Positions 1-9,294 of a stretch of DNA of 64,000 bases are shown in pieces. The translations under genes were made by a program, and so were the position numbers. The notes below the pieces were generated by a model that was not told the DNA's origin, did not search any database, and worked only from the letters and a program-made list of their open reading frames with translations. The stretch comes from Rothia terrae (GTDB lineage Bacteria; Actinomycetota; Actinomycetes; Actinomycetales; Micrococcaceae): the NCBI RefSeq assembly GCF_012396615.1, contig NZ_JAAXPV010000010.1:1-64000 (forward strand). Reading direction: 5' to 3'. Numbering within the stretch: position 1 is the stretch's first letter; every line of letters starts with the position of its first letter.

Positions 1-137
1 GTTGCAACGGTTCTTCCGGTATGGCTTGAGGTTATTTGTAGAGATTTAACGCTCATATTTTTGCCGCTGGTGGGGCCGTTGTCTAGTTGGTGGGTGTGGG
101 ATTTGCTCTTACTTTTGAATAAGCCTCTTCATAGATT

Positions 138-1160
138 TTGCCCTCTTTGCACTTATCTAGCGAAAGAACCATTACTGTGTGTGAAACTCCGTCGCTTCTA
201 CCGGTTGCTCCTTACTCCGATGAATTTGCTGAACGCTATCGAAAAGCAGGGATGTGGGTTGATGAGACCATTCCCGAATTTCTTGAAAACTCTTGCACGG
301 ACTTTGCAGAAAATCTAGCTGTCGTTGCGGTCTCGCATCAAAAGATGTCACAAGGTGAGTCCGATCTGGTGGCGAGGCTGACGTATGCAGAGCTGCGGGA
401 ACAGGCGCTGCTGGCTGCGGCTCGTGTGTGAGACACCGGTGTGCGGCCGGGGGATCGCGTCCTGCTTCAATTACCTAATATCGCCGAATACCTCGTGTAT
501 TTATTAGGTATTTTTTGGGCTGGGGGAATTCCCGTCTTTTGTCTTCCTGCTCATCGGGCATCGGATCTAATTCACTTTGCTATAAAATCTGATGCTTCAG
601 CGCATGTATTTTCTTCGCGCACTACCGGTGCAGATTTTCAGCAGCTACACCGGTCAGTCGCCTCGGCTGTGCAGGACCAGCAATGCCGTAGGTTAGCCGG
701 TATCGACGCATCCTTGCCCTATGATACGGAGAAGTCTGAATCTTTCACCCCTGCACAGCCCGTCATCAATACTGATAGGACGCGAAAGAGCGAGCAGGTT
801 GCCTTCTTGCAGCTTTCAGGTGGCACCACGGGGCTTTCCAAGCTCATCCCTAGAACTCACGCTGATTATTTGTATTCGGTGCGTCAGTCGGCGAAGATCT
901 GTCAGCTGAATCAGGAAAGTACCCTGCTAGTTGTTTTGCCTGCATCTCACAAATTCGCCATGAGTTCCGCGGGCATTTTAGGGGCAATATACACCGGTAG
1001 CACCATTGTCTTTGCGGCCGATCCTAGCCCGAAAACTGCATTTACTTTAATCGAGCAAGAAAAAGTGAGGGTGGTGCAACTTGTGCCGCCTCTCGCTCAG
1101 GCGTGGTTGGCTTCCGCTCCTAAGCGTCAACCCAACCTAGAAACCTTAGAACTGATTCAA
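138..1160 (+). pseudogene. dhbE: 2,3-dihydroxybenzoate-AMP ligase remnant (DhbE/EntE type)
   Basis: The intact enzyme activates 2,3-dihydroxybenzoate as an acyl-adenylate and loads it on an aryl carrier protein for catecholate siderophore assembly. The frame reads as the N-terminal half of the family: the PYSDEFAERYRKAG start region, the VRPGDRVLLQLPNIAEY stretch and the adenylation core LSGGTTGLSKLIPR near 813-855. Two lesions are visible. A TGA at 429-431 interrupts the frame between AARV and DTGVRPGD, where the family has one ordinary residue, so a single CGA-to-TGA change would explain it. At about 1160 homology stops after ETLELIQ and the sequence becomes an NRPS thioesterase in another frame. 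The C-terminal half of the ligase is absent. The start is uncertain (TTG 138 or a later GTG). Family assignment is strong; function is lost. Confidence 0.85.
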
Positions 1161-1930
1161 TACCTCTTCAACGCTCGGATTCATACGAGCACGGCGCGCT
1201 GTACTGCATTCATCCGGCGGGTGGATTGTCGTGGTGCTACTCATCGATGACCAAATATCTACCGTGGGATTTCCCGGTGTGGGGTATACAGGCTAGGGGA
1301 GTGCTGTCGCCCGATCAACAGCCCGCGTCCTTAGAAGTGATGGCTCGCGATTACTTGGCAGAAATTCGAAAGGTACACCGAGGCGGTCCCCTTCATATTG
1401 TGGGTTGGTCTCTGGGCGGTATGGTGGCGCAAGTATTAGCTGCTATTGCCTATGAGGAAGACTTGCCGATCGGCACTGTAGCCTTACTCGATGCTTATCC
1501 CTCTGAAGCTGAAAGCAATATTGAGCATCCGCCGTATGAGGACGCGATTTCGTCGGTGCTGGCGATGGCCGGACTCGAAGACGATGTGCTCAACGGGCAA
1601 TTTACTCCTGCTGCCTTAGCGGAGGCACTGACGGAGCACGCATCGCCGATGGCAGGTTTATCTTCTGACGCGATTGATGCTTTGCTAGTGACTTACCTGA
1701 ACACTGCAAAGATTTTGAGGGAATATGCGCATCCGGTGCTTGAAACAGATGTGCTGTTCTTTAGCGCGCTGAAAGCTGGTGTGGGTAAAGACCATAATCC
1801 TAACGAATGGTTGCCGTACATCGGCGGAGAGCTGAAAGAAATCGGTATTGATTGCACTCACCGTGAGATGACGCAGGCTGGGCCTATGTCACTGATTGGT
1901 CCGGCTATTGCGCGGGAGGTTTTGCGATGA
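1161..1930 (+). pseudogene. C-terminal thioesterase domain left from a siderophore NRPS (DhbF/EntF type)
   Basis: This is a type I thioesterase domain, which releases and cyclises the product at the end of an NRPS. In the frame of 1226-1930, homology begins upstream of any start codon at IPLQRS (about 1160), followed by LYCIHPAGGLSWCYS, the usual entry into such domains. The nucleophile motif GWSLGG has its Ser codon at 1409-1411, an Asp candidate lies in LLDAYPS, and a His candidate in CTHREM near the C-terminus, so the triad looks complete. The condensation, adenylation and carrier modules that should precede it are missing, and it joins the dhbE remnant out of frame. A TTG at 1226 could start a fragment, but inside the domain core. 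The stop overlaps the start of the exporter gene by 4 bases. Confidence 0.85.
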
Positions 1931-3375
1931 GCAAAGCAGTAACTTCTGCTACCGCACCAACGGAGCGCCGACAAATACCGGTAGCTGTTATTGTGATTTA
2001 TCTGTGCGCGATGGCAATCAATGGTTTTGACGGAACCGTGGTGGTGCCCGTTCTACCAGCAATTGCTCACGATTTTTCGGTGTCCCCGGAGTCGCTTGGA
2101 TCAATTGAGTGGTCTTTCTTGTTCACATCTGCGGTGGTGTTACCCGCAGCCGCGTGGCTAACGCATTGGCAGGGTACTTCCCGGATTTTTTACTGGTGCT
2201 TGGCGGGACTTAGCATCGGTCTTGTCTTATCAGCCTGCGCACCGAACCCAGCGCTACTAGTGGCTGCCCGATTGGTGCAGGGAGCAAGCTCAGGCATTTT
2301 GGTGCCGGTTGGTTTAGCGCTGATGTACAAGGACGCAACGGGCGAAGACCGTCTGCGAATTGCCCGGTGGACGCTGGTGCCGCTCACCATTGCACCGATG
2401 CTTGGTCCGGTGGTCGGTGGCGTAGTAGCTGAGCATTGGGGATGGCGCTGGATCTTTGGTGCCCTAGCGCTTCTTTCGATGTGTACATGGGCGGCGGCTT
2501 ATACCCTGCTACCGCGAAAACGCACCATCGATAGTGGTGTGAGAGGTCACCTTGATATTGTGGGGTTGTTCCTGCTGGCTGCGGGCACCGGTGCCCTCAC
2601 CCTTGTTGCGCCGCTCATGGGCGAATCTATTCAGACTCACGGCATTGTATTCTGGCGCTTTGCGGTGCTAATTGCTGTTGCCGGAGCGGGAGTTATAGCT
2701 TTGATCGCGTGTGTCAGGCGAAGTCTGACATCAGAATTCCCGGTATTAGCTCTTGAGGTCTTCCGTTCGCCCCTGTACAGGTTCAGCGTCTTATCTATCA
2801 GTACCGCATCACTTGCACTATCGGGCTTCTTGTTTTTCTTGCCGCTCATGCTCAGCGCGCAGGGTCACAGTCTTCAGTCCATTGGGGTAACGATGTTCCC
2901 CGAAACTCTGGGGCTTTTATTGGGCAGTCAGATGATGATGCATCTGAATAAGAAGTTCGGTTCTCGATGCACAATGCTCGGTGGCTTGATGGTTGCGCTC
3001 GGGGCTTTGATTCCGATACTTCTGATGCAATTGCCACTTGTGGCCGTAGGACTACTTCTTTTGGTCTTTGGTGTCGGTTTGAGCCAGCACGTTTTGCTGG
3101 GGCAAGCTGCTGCATTCAATGACATTGCACCGGAGCAAACTGAGGATGCCACTACTTTATTTATCGTGATTCGCACAGTACTGAGTGCGTGGGGAGTGGT
3201 GTTGGTGATGTCATTAATCCATGCTGAGCCGAATAGATGGGGGAGTGAACCGTCATATTCCGTTGCTTGTGCGCTGGGGCTTCTGATAGTTGGTGCAGGG
3301 GTGTGTCTTCTTGCGCTTCCGGCACATCGATGGCAAGAAGCAACCTCCACAGAGCCGCCTCAAGAACAAGAGTGA
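1927..3375 (+). CDS. MFS multidrug/siderophore exporter, DHA2 (EmrB/QacA) family
   Basis: A 482-residue major facilitator with about 14 hydrophobic segments, typical in length for proton-driven DHA2 exporters of the cytoplasmic membrane. It has the N-terminal helix with NGFDGTVVVPVLP, an RLVQGASSGILVPVG stretch like antiporter motif C surroundings, and a GPVVGGVVAEHWGWRWIF segment typical of DHA2 helix 5 to 6. The ATG overlaps the TGA of the thioesterase remnant (ATGA), so it was the last gene of the siderophore operon. Its natural cargo was probably the catecholate siderophore, by context only. The frame is intact although the biosynthetic genes upstream are broken, so it may be expressed for another substrate or be the next gene to decay. 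Confidence 0.8.
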   Translation: MSKAVTSATAPTERRQIPVAVIVIYLCAMAINGFDGTVVVPVLPAIAHDFSVSPESLGSIEWSFLFTSAVVLPAAAWLTHWQGTSRIFYWCLAGLSIGLVLSACAPNPALLVAARLVQGASSGILVPVGLALMYKDATGEDRLRIARWTLVPLTIAPMLGPVVGGVVAEHWGWRWIFGALALLSMCTWAAAYTLLPRKRTIDSGVRGHLDIVGLFLLAAGTGALTLVAPLMGESIQTHGIVFWRFAVLIAVAGAGVIALIACVRRSLTSEFPVLALEVFRSPLYRFSVLSISTASLALSGFLFFLPLMLSAQGHSLQSIGVTMFPETLGLLLGSQMMMHLNKKFGSRCTMLGGLMVALGALIPILLMQLPLVAVGLLLLVFGVGLSQHVLLGQAAAFNDIAPEQTEDATTLFIVIRTVLSAWGVVLVMSLIHAEPNRWGSEPSYSVACALGLLIVGAGVCLLALPAHRWQEATSTEPPQEQE

Positions 3376-3705
3376 ACCATGCAGTACACATCACTTTTAA
3401 TCCTTGAAAACACCCCTGTTACCTGAAAATATGCTGTGCTAAGATTGTAAATCTGTGTGGATTACTCTATCTATACAAACCACGGATTTTTCCGTGCCAA
3501 AGCATAATGCCGCTACATCAGTGGGCACTCGCCCGCAACCGATGCGGGTCAAATGTTCCTGGCATGGCCAAATCCCAGGCGTAACCGCTAACCCACTTTT
3601 CATCACGAAAAAAGGGACCGGTGCGTCACAATCCCGTAAAAATGTTCCGCAAGGCTGGCCCACAAAATACCGTGCGGTCGGAACCGGTGAGACGACAGGA
3701 GAAAT
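3376..3705 (+). promoter_or_regulatory. Promoter and long leader region of rplN with possible three-way RNA structure
   Basis: 330 bases without a convincing gene separate the exporter from rplN. Promoter-like hexamers (TTGAAA at 3404, TATGCT at 3430 or TAAGAT at 3440) are imperfectly spaced. Downstream, three short stems nest in about 80 bases: AGTGGG 3520-3525 with CCCACT 3592-3597, CCCGCA 3532-3537 with TGCGGG 3543-3548, and CCTGG 3558-3562 with CCAGG 3575-3579. A strong Shine-Dalgarno (ACAGGAG) ends at 3701 just before the rplN ATG. An 84-codon open frame here resembles nothing I know. rpsQ, the usual upstream neighbour of rplN, is absent, so rplN must have its own promoter. Confidence 0.45.
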
Positions 3706-4077
3706 ATGATTCAGCAGGAGTCACGACTGAAGGTCGCTGACAACACTGGTGCTAAGGAAATCCTTACCATCCGTGTTCTCGGTGGTTCTGCACGTCGTTA
3801 CGCAGGCATTGGCGACATCATCGTCGCTACCGTCAAGGATGCAATCCCTGGCGGCACCGTAAAGAAGGGCGACGTCGTTAAGGCAGTTGTCGTTCGCACC
3901 AAGAAGGAAACCCGTCGCCCGGACGGTTCCTACATCAAGTTTGATGAGAACTCAGCAGTTATCATCAAGAACACTGATGGTGATCCCCGCGGTACCCGTA
4001 TTTTCGGACCCGTCGGTCGCGAGTTGCGCGATAAGAAGTTCATGAAGATTATCTCGCTCGCTCCGGAGGTGCTCTAA
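3706..4077 (+). CDS. rplN: 50S ribosomal protein L14 (uL14)
   Basis: L14 of the large subunit, located under the L7/L12 side where it contacts L19 and 16S rRNA (bridge B8). The 123-residue product starts [18 protein letters not shown], the near-universal start of the family, and ends [10 protein letters not shown]. The length is normal. It opens the spc operon here: L24 follows after 3 bases, and no rpsQ lies upstream. The ATG is set by an AGGAG eight bases before it. Confidence 0.97.
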   Translation: MIQQESRLKVADNTGAKEILTIRVLGGSARRYAGIGDIIVATVKDAIPGGTVKKGDVVKAVVVRTKKETRRPDGSYIKFDENSAVIIKNTDGDPRGTRIFGPVGRELRDKKFMKIISLAPEVL

Positions 4078-4080
4078 CCC

Positions 4081-4416
4081 ATGGCTAAGATTAAGTCAGG
4101 CGACCTCGTTCAGGTTATCGCAGGTGCAGACCGCGGTAAGCAGGGCAAGGTACTCAAGGTATTCCCTAAGACCGAACGTGTACTCGTTGAAGGCGTAAAG
4201 GTCGTCACCAAGCACACCAAGGCTAACCCGATGACCGGTGCAGCCGGCGGCATTGAAAAGGTTGAGGCTCCGATTCACGTATCAAACGTCGCAATCGTTG
4301 ATCCCGAGACCAAGAAGCCGACCCGCGTTGGCTACCGCCTCGAGACTGAAGAGCGCAATGGCAAGACCCGCACCAACCGCGTGCGCGTTGCCAAGAGCTC
4401 GGGTAAGGACATCTAA
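4081..4416 (+). CDS. rplX: 50S ribosomal protein L24 (uL24)
   Basis: An assembly-initiating protein that binds 23S rRNA domain I near the exit tunnel. The 111 residues show the KOW motif at the start ([20 protein letters not shown]) and the conserved [15 protein letters not shown] segment. A GGAGG inside the end of rplN serves as ribosome binding site. Its TAA shares one base with the rplE ATG (TAATG), suggesting translational coupling. Confidence 0.97.
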   Translation: MAKIKSGDLVQVIAGADRGKQGKVLKVFPKTERVLVEGVKVVTKHTKANPMTGAAGGIEKVEAPIHVSNVAIVDPETKKPTRVGYRLETEERNGKTRTNRVRVAKSSGKDI

Positions 4417-4976
4417 TGACCGAAACCAAGATCACCCCTCGCCTCAAGACCAAGTTCAACGACGAGGTAACCAAGGCACTGCAGGAAGAATTCTCATACG
4501 AGAACGTTATGCAGGCTCCCAAGGTTGTCAAGGTAGTTGTAAACATGGGTGTTGGTGAAGCTGCTAAGGACGCGAAGCTCATGGATGGTGCTGTTCGCGA
4601 CCTTGCCGCAATCACCGGTCAGAAGCCGATGGTTACCCGTGCAAAGAAGTCAATTGCACAGTTCAAGCTCCGTGAAGGTCAGCCCATCGGTGCGCACGTT
4701 ACTCTTCGTGGCGATCGCATGTGGGAATTCCTGGATCGTTTGATCTCATTGGCTCTGCCCCGTATCCGCGACTTCCGTGGTCTCTCAGACCGCCAGTTCG
4801 ACGGCAACGGTAACTACACCTTCGGTTTGACCGAACAGTCAATGTTCCACGAAATCGATCAGGATTCAATCGATCGCGTTCGCGGTATGGATATCACCAT
4901 TGTGACCTCCGCAAAGACTGACGAAGAAGGCCGCGCACTTATCAAGGCGCTTGGCTTCCCGTTCAAGACCCAGTAA
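4416..4976 (+). CDS. rplE: 50S ribosomal protein L5 (uL5)
   Basis: Binds 5S rRNA in the central protuberance and contacts P-site tRNA. 186 residues with the family signature [13 protein letters not shown], the [14 protein letters not shown] loop that faces the tRNA, and the [19 protein letters not shown] segment. It begins on the last base of rplX. In most bacteria rpsN (S14) follows; here only 74 bases separate it from rpsH and none of the three frames encodes an S14. Confidence 0.97.
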   Translation: MTETKITPRLKTKFNDEVTKALQEEFSYENVMQAPKVVKVVVNMGVGEAAKDAKLMDGAVRDLAAITGQKPMVTRAKKSIAQFKLREGQPIGAHVTLRGDRMWEFLDRLISLALPRIRDFRGLSDRQFDGNGNYTFGLTEQSMFHEIDQDSIDRVRGMDITIVTSAKTDEEGRALIKALGFPFKTQ

Positions 4977-5050
4977 CAACTACGTTGTAGGTCCCTCCCA
5001 ATAATTTTCAAGGGTGAGGAAACCACAGCGAGGAAGGGCTAAAGCCCACT

Positions 5051-5449
5051 ATGACTATGACAGATCCTGTCGCAGATATGCTGACTCGTTTGCGCAACGC
5101 AAACTCTGCATACCACGACTCAGTATCTATGCCCAACTCAAAGCTGAAGTCTCACATTGCTGAGATCCTGAAGGCTGAGGGCTACATCGCTGACTTCAAG
5201 GTAGAGGACGCTAAGGTTGGCAAGACCTTGACCCTCGAACTGAAGTTCGGCCCCTCACGTGAGCGCTCCATCGTAGGCGTTCGTCGTATCTCCAAGCCGG
5301 GTCTGCGTGTATACGCAAAGTCAACCAACCTGCCTCAGGTTCACGGTGGCCTCGGTATCGCAATCCTGTCAACCTCTTCAGGTCTGCTCACTAACAAGCA
5401 GGCTGCGAAGAAGGGTGTTGGCGGCGAAGTCGTCGCTTACATCTGGTAG
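5051..5449 (+). CDS. rpsH: 30S ribosomal protein S8 (uS8)
   Basis: A primary 16S rRNA binder of the central domain; in Escherichia coli it also represses the spc operon by binding its mRNA. 132 residues starting [16 protein letters not shown], with the RNA-binding C-terminus [17 protein letters not shown] and GGEVVAYIW. ATGs at 5051 and 5057 are both possible; an AGGAAGG about 15 bases before 5051 favours the first. It sits where rpsN-rpsH is normally found. Confidence 0.97.
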   Translation: MTMTDPVADMLTRLRNANSAYHDSVSMPNSKLKSHIAEILKAEGYIADFKVEDAKVGKTLTLELKFGPSRERSIVGVRRISKPGLRVYAKSTNLPQVHGGLGIAILSTSSGLLTNKQAAKKGVGGEVVAYIW

Positions 5450-5475
5450 TCGGTAAGAAGAGAAAGGAAGAGCAA

Positions 5476-6012
5476 ATGTCACGTATTGGACGTCTCCCCA
5501 TCTCGGTTCCTGCCGGCGTTGAGGTTAAGATTGATGGCAACGTAGTTGCTGTAAAGGGTCCCAAGGGCGAACTGTCCCGCGAGATCTCAGCACCTATCAC
5601 CGTTGCTCAGAATGACGGCGAAATCGTAGTTTCCCGTCCGAACGACGAGCGTGAATCACGCTCACTGCACGGTCTTTCACGCACCCTGATCAACAACATG
5701 ATCATCGGTGTCACCGAAGGCTACACTAAGAAGCTCGAAATCGTTGGTACCGGTTACCGCGTGATGGCAAAGGGTTCCGACCTGGAATTCGCACTGGGCT
5801 ACTCACACCCCATCAGCATCAAGGCACCCGAGGGTATCACCTTTGCTGTAGAGGGCGCTAACAAGCTGTCAATCTCAGGTATTGATAAGCAGCTCGTTGG
5901 TCACGTAGCAGCTAACATCCGTGGTCTGCGTAAGCCTGATCCCTACAAGGGCAAGGGCGTTCGCTACGAAGGCGAGCAGATCCGCCGCAAGGTCGGAAAG
6001 GCTGGTAAGTAA
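5476..6012 (+). CDS. rplF: 50S ribosomal protein L6 (uL6)
   Basis: Binds 23S rRNA near the sarcin-ricin loop and the factor-binding site. 178 residues, with [17 protein letters not shown] at the start and the C-terminal signature [15 protein letters not shown] good AAGGAAGAG precedes the ATG by six bases. rplR follows after 2 bases. Confidence 0.97.
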   Translation: MSRIGRLPISVPAGVEVKIDGNVVAVKGPKGELSREISAPITVAQNDGEIVVSRPNDERESRSLHGLSRTLINNMIIGVTEGYTKKLEIVGTGYRVMAKGSDLEFALGYSHPISIKAPEGITFAVEGANKLSISGIDKQLVGHVAANIRGLRKPDPYKGKGVRYEGEQIRRKVGKAGK

Positions 6013-6014
6013 TA

Positions 6015-6377
6015 ATGGCTATCAAGACAAAGTCAGCTGCACGCGCACGTCGTCACGCACGCGTTCGCAAGTACATTTCAGGTACTTCAGCACGTCCGCG
6101 TCTGAGCGTTACCCGCTCATCACGCCACATGTTCGTTCAGGTTATCGACGATACCAAGGGTCACACCTTGGCATACGCTTCAACCATGGAAGCAGACCTG
6201 CGCAACGCATCAGATCTCGATAAGACTGCTAAGGCTAAGCGCGTTGGCGAGCTCGTTGCAGAGCGCGCTAAGGCAGCTGGCGTTGAGTCAGTTGTATTCG
6301 ACCGCGGTGGTAACAAGTACCACGGTCGTGTAGCAGCAGTAGCTGAAGGCGCACGCGAAGGAGGCCTGGCACTCTAA
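6015..6377 (+). CDS. rplR: 50S ribosomal protein L18 (uL18)
   Basis: A 5S rRNA-binding protein of the central protuberance. 120 residues: basic N-terminal tail ([16 protein letters not shown]), the [16 protein letters not shown] strand and the C-terminal [20 protein letters not shown] signature. The TAA overlaps the rpsE ATG by one base. Confidence 0.97.
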   Translation: MAIKTKSAARARRHARVRKYISGTSARPRLSVTRSSRHMFVQVIDDTKGHTLAYASTMEADLRNASDLDKTAKAKRVGELVAERAKAAGVESVVFDRGGNKYHGRVAAVAEGAREGGLAL

Positions 6378-7072
6378 TGAGCGAGCAGACTGTAAACGAA
6401 AAGGAAACTCAGGTGACTGAAGCAACTGCAGAAGCAGCTGAAACCACCGAGAACTCCAAGCGCGAAGATCGCCGCAACAACCGCGGCGAGCGTGGCGGCC
6501 GTGGCCGTGGCGAGCGCGGTGGCCGCAACAACCGCGGTCGCGAAGAGGAGAAAGACAAGTTCATTGAGCGCGTTGTAACCATTAACCGCGTTTCCAAGGT
6601 CGTCAAGGGTGGTCGTCGCTTTAGCTTCACCGCACTCGTCGTTGTTGGTGACGGTAACGGCATGGTTGGCGTTGGCTACGGCAAGGCTAAGGAAGTTCCC
6701 GCAGCTATTGCTAAGGGTGTTGAGGAAGCAAAGAAGAACTTCTTCCGCGTTCCCCGCATCGAAGGCCGCACCATTCCTCACCGCGTTCAGGGTGAGCGCG
6801 CAGCAGGCGTAGTTATGCTCCGTCCTGCTACCGCAGGTACCGGTGTTATCGCTGGTGGTCCTGTTCGCGCGGTACTTGAAGCAGCAGGTATTCACGACGT
6901 GCTCTCCAAGTCACTCGGTTCTTCAAACCAGATCAACATCGTTCACGCAACTATTGAAGCATTGCGTCAGCTCGAGGAACCCGTTGCTGTTGCAGCCCGC
7001 CGTGGCCTGCCCAACGACGAGGTTATCCCTGTGTACTTGCTCAACGCTCAGAACGAAAAGGCAGGTGCGTAA
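6377..7072 (+). CDS. rpsE: 30S ribosomal protein S5 (uS5) with Arg/Gly-rich N-terminal extension
   Basis: S5 acts in decoding accuracy and ribosome movement and carries spectinomycin-resistance positions in its N-terminal loop. The S5 core begins near residue 60 ([19 protein letters not shown]) and runs to residue 231, with [20 protein letters not shown] intact. Before it lies an acidic stretch (about 1-25) and an Arg-Gly-Asn repeat segment (about 28-57, for example [11 protein letters not shown]). Such extensions are common in actinobacterial S5 and are probably disordered. It is coupled to rplR and rpmD by one-base overlaps. Confidence 0.97.
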   Translation: MSEQTVNEKETQVTEATAEAAETTENSKREDRRNNRGERGGRGRGERGGRNNRGREEEKDKFIERVVTINRVSKVVKGGRRFSFTALVVVGDGNGMVGVGYGKAKEVPAAIAKGVEEAKKNFFRVPRIEGRTIPHRVQGERAAGVVMLRPATAGTGVIAGGPVRAVLEAAGIHDVLSKSLGSSNQINIVHATIEALRQLEEPVAVAARRGLPNDEVIPVYLLNAQNEKAGA

Positions 7073-7281
7073 TGACCGGTAAGCGTATTAAGCCCAGCGA
7101 CGCAAAACTGGAAATCACCCAGGTCAAGTCCTACGTTGGTGAAAAGCAGAACATGCGCGACACCCTTCGTTCACTCGGTCTCAAGCGTCCGGGTAACACT
7201 GTTGTCCGTACTGCTGATGCTGTGACCGTTGGCATGATCAACACTGTCGCTCACCTCGTGAAGGTTGAGGAGGTCAAGTAA
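7072..7281 (+). CDS. rpmD: 50S ribosomal protein L30 (uL30)
   Basis: A small large-subunit protein of 69 residues with the family pattern [35 protein letters not shown] and a C-terminal [13 protein letters not shown]. It begins on the last base of rpsE. The end of the gene contains the GAGGAGG ribosome binding site for rplO. Confidence 0.97.
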   Translation: MTGKRIKPSDAKLEITQVKSYVGEKQNMRDTLRSLGLKRPGNTVVRTADAVTVGMINTVAHLVKVEEVK

Positions 7282-7283
7282 AG

Positions 7284-7739
7284 ATGGCAGAACAGAACGA
7301 CGCTATCAAGATTCACGATCTGCGCCCGGCTCCGGGTGCCCACAAAGCAAAGACCCGCGTTGGCCGTGGCGAAGGCTCAAAGGGTAAGACTGCAGGTCGC
7401 GGTACCAAGGGTCAGAAGGCACGTTACCAGGTAAAGGCTGGTTTCGAAGGTGGTCAGCTGCCGCTGCATATGCGCCTTCCGAAGCTCCGTGGCTTCAAGA
7501 ACCCCTTCCGTACCGAGTACCAGGTTGTTAACTTGGATCGCATCTCAGAACTGTTCCCCGAGGGTGGCGACGTCACCGTTGAGGCACTGGTTGCAAAGGG
7601 TGCTGTTCGCAAGAACGAGCTGGTTAAGGTTCTCGGCAACGGCGACCTCACCGTCAAGGTGAACGTTACCGTTGACAAGGCTTCAGCAAGCGCAATCGAG
7701 AAGATCGAGGCTGCTGGCGGTTCAGTAACCGTTAAGTAA
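7284..7739 (+). CDS. rplO: 50S ribosomal protein L15 (uL15)
   Basis: A late-assembly protein of the large subunit. 151 residues, with the basic glycine-rich N-terminus ([20 protein letters not shown]) that threads into rRNA and the [15 protein letters not shown] signature. It is the last gene before a strong terminator at 7752-7800, so secY is not simply co-transcribed with the ribosomal genes. Confidence 0.97.
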   Translation: MAEQNDAIKIHDLRPAPGAHKAKTRVGRGEGSKGKTAGRGTKGQKARYQVKAGFEGGQLPLHMRLPKLRGFKNPFRTEYQVVNLDRISELFPEGGDVTVEALVAKGAVRKNELVKVLGNGDLTVKVNVTVDKASASAIEKIEAAGGSVTVK

Positions 7740-7751
7740 GTAGCTTTGTAA

Positions 7752-7800
7752 AAGTGGCTATGTCTTCCCCTTCAAGGGAAGTGCATAGCCACTTTTTGTT
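7752..7800 (+). terminator. Intrinsic terminator after rplO
   Basis: Arms AAAGTGGCTATG and CATAGCCACTTT enclose a second small stem (CTTCCC/GGGAAG) and are followed by a T run. This is a strong intrinsic terminator 12 bases after the rplO stop. Confidence 0.9.
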
Positions 7801-7983
7801 TTAAATTTGTTCAGTTTTTCTAAGTTACTTTTCAGCTGTGCGATGTAACCGGTGTTAGCTGGCTTATCTTTTGGTGCGCGAGACTGAAAGTTTGTAGCAT
7901 TCGCGCTAGACTGTTCAGAAGTATGTATTCAGGTAGGGCAATACTCTGTGTCCTTCCTGAGCGAAAAAATTTCAGGAGGACAT

Positions 7984-9294
7984 GTGCTGAGCGCTTTAGG
8001 TCGGGCTTTTAAAACCCCCGATCTGCGAAACAAGCTGTTGTTTACCCTGGGCATTATCGTGATTTACCGTATTGGCGTGTTTATTCCTGCGCCAGGTGTC
8101 TCTTTTGGAAACGTGCAGCAGTGTATGGCTACTGCTAGTGCTTCTGGTGGAGTCTTTGACATGGTGAATCTCTTCAGCGGTGGCGCTTTGTTGCAGCTGT
8201 CGATTTTTGCTCTGGGTGTGATGCCGTATATTACGGCGAGCATTATTGTGCAGCTTCTACGCGTGGTTATTCCACGATTCCAAGAACTTCATGAAGAGGG
8301 CGCGCAGGGTCAGACTAAGCTGACTCAGTACACCCGTTACCTGACTATCGGTCTGGCATTTTTGAACGCGACCACCATCGTGTCATTGGCACGCTCTGGT
8401 TCTTTGCTTCCTGGCTGTACTTTGCCTGTTATTCCTGACGATAGCTTGATTCACATTTTGTTGATTATCATTACGCTGGTTGCAGGTACTGGCGTCATTA
8501 TGTGGCTCGGTGAGCAGATTACTGAAAAGGGCGTTGGCAACGGTATGTCACTGCTTATTTTCACTTCAATCGCATCAAGCTTCCCGACCGCACTGGGCGA
8601 CATTCAGCGCACCCTGGGCTGGGGAATTTTTGCGGGCATCGTTGCGATTGGTCTGCTGACCATTATTGCTGTGGTCTTCGTTGAGCAGTCTCAGCGTCGC
8701 ATCCCTGTTCAGTACGCTAAGCGCATGGTTGGACGCCGCACTATCGGTGGTACGACCACTTACATCCCGCTCAAGGTCAACATGGCTGGAGTTATCCCCG
8801 TCATTTTTGCATCGTCATTGCTGATGCTCCCGGGTATGCTTGCGCAGTTCAACACCCCGCAGGATGGCTCTGAACCCGCTCCTTGGGTGACTTGGATTAG
8901 CACCTACCTGGTGCGCGGCGACCACCCGCTGTATATGCTCTTGTACTTTTTGCTGATTATCGGTTTTGCATACTTCTATGTATCCATTACCTTCAATCCA
9001 GAAGAAGTCGCTGGCAACATGAAGAAGTATGGCGGTTTCATTCCGGGCTACCGTGCAGGGCGCCCCACTGAGCGTTACCTCAGCTACGTGTTGAACCGTA
9101 TTACTTTGCCCGGTGCATTGTACTTGGGCATCGTTGCATTGATTCCGCTGGTTGCGTTGGTTCTGTTCAATGCAAACCAGAACTTCCCGTTCGGTGGTAC
9201 ATCTTTGCTTATTATTGTCGGTGTCGGTCTTGATACTGTGAAGCAGATCGACGCTCAACTCCAACAACGTCATTACGAAGGATTGCTACGATGA
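7984..9294 (+). CDS. secY: Protein translocase subunit SecY
   Basis: The pore subunit of the Sec translocon, in the cytoplasmic membrane with SecE and SecG. About ten hydrophobic helices, the start LSALGRAFKTPDLRNKLLFT, the plug-region residues after helix 1, and the cytoplasmic GFIPGYRAGRPTERYL loop are family features. GTG 7984 is preferred (436 residues) because AGGAGG lies at 7974-7979, five bases before it; an upstream in-frame GTG at 7948 would add 12 residues with no such signal. The gene has its own promoter region after the rplO terminator and its TGA overlaps the adk ATG. Confidence 0.96.
   Translation: MLSALGRAFKTPDLRNKLLFTLGIIVIYRIGVFIPAPGVSFGNVQQCMATASASGGVFDMVNLFSGGALLQLSIFALGVMPYITASIIVQLLRVVIPRFQELHEEGAQGQTKLTQYTRYLTIGLAFLNATTIVSLARSGSLLPGCTLPVIPDDSLIHILLIIITLVAGTGVIMWLGEQITEKGVGNGMSLLIFTSIASSFPTALGDIQRTLGWGIFAGIVAIGLLTIIAVVFVEQSQRRIPVQYAKRMVGRRTIGGTTTYIPLKVNMAGVIPVIFASSLLMLPGMLAQFNTPQDGSEPAPWVTWISTYLVRGDHPLYMLLYFLLIIGFAYFYVSITFNPEEVAGNMKKYGGFIPGYRAGRPTERYLSYVLNRITLPGALYLGIVALIPLVALVLFNANQNFPFGGTSLLIIVGVGLDTVKQIDAQLQQRHYEGLLR

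Noticed and set aside
3455-3709. An 84-codon frame overlapping the rplN start
   Set aside because: No similarity to rpsQ or any known protein; the region looks like leader RNA and promoter instead.
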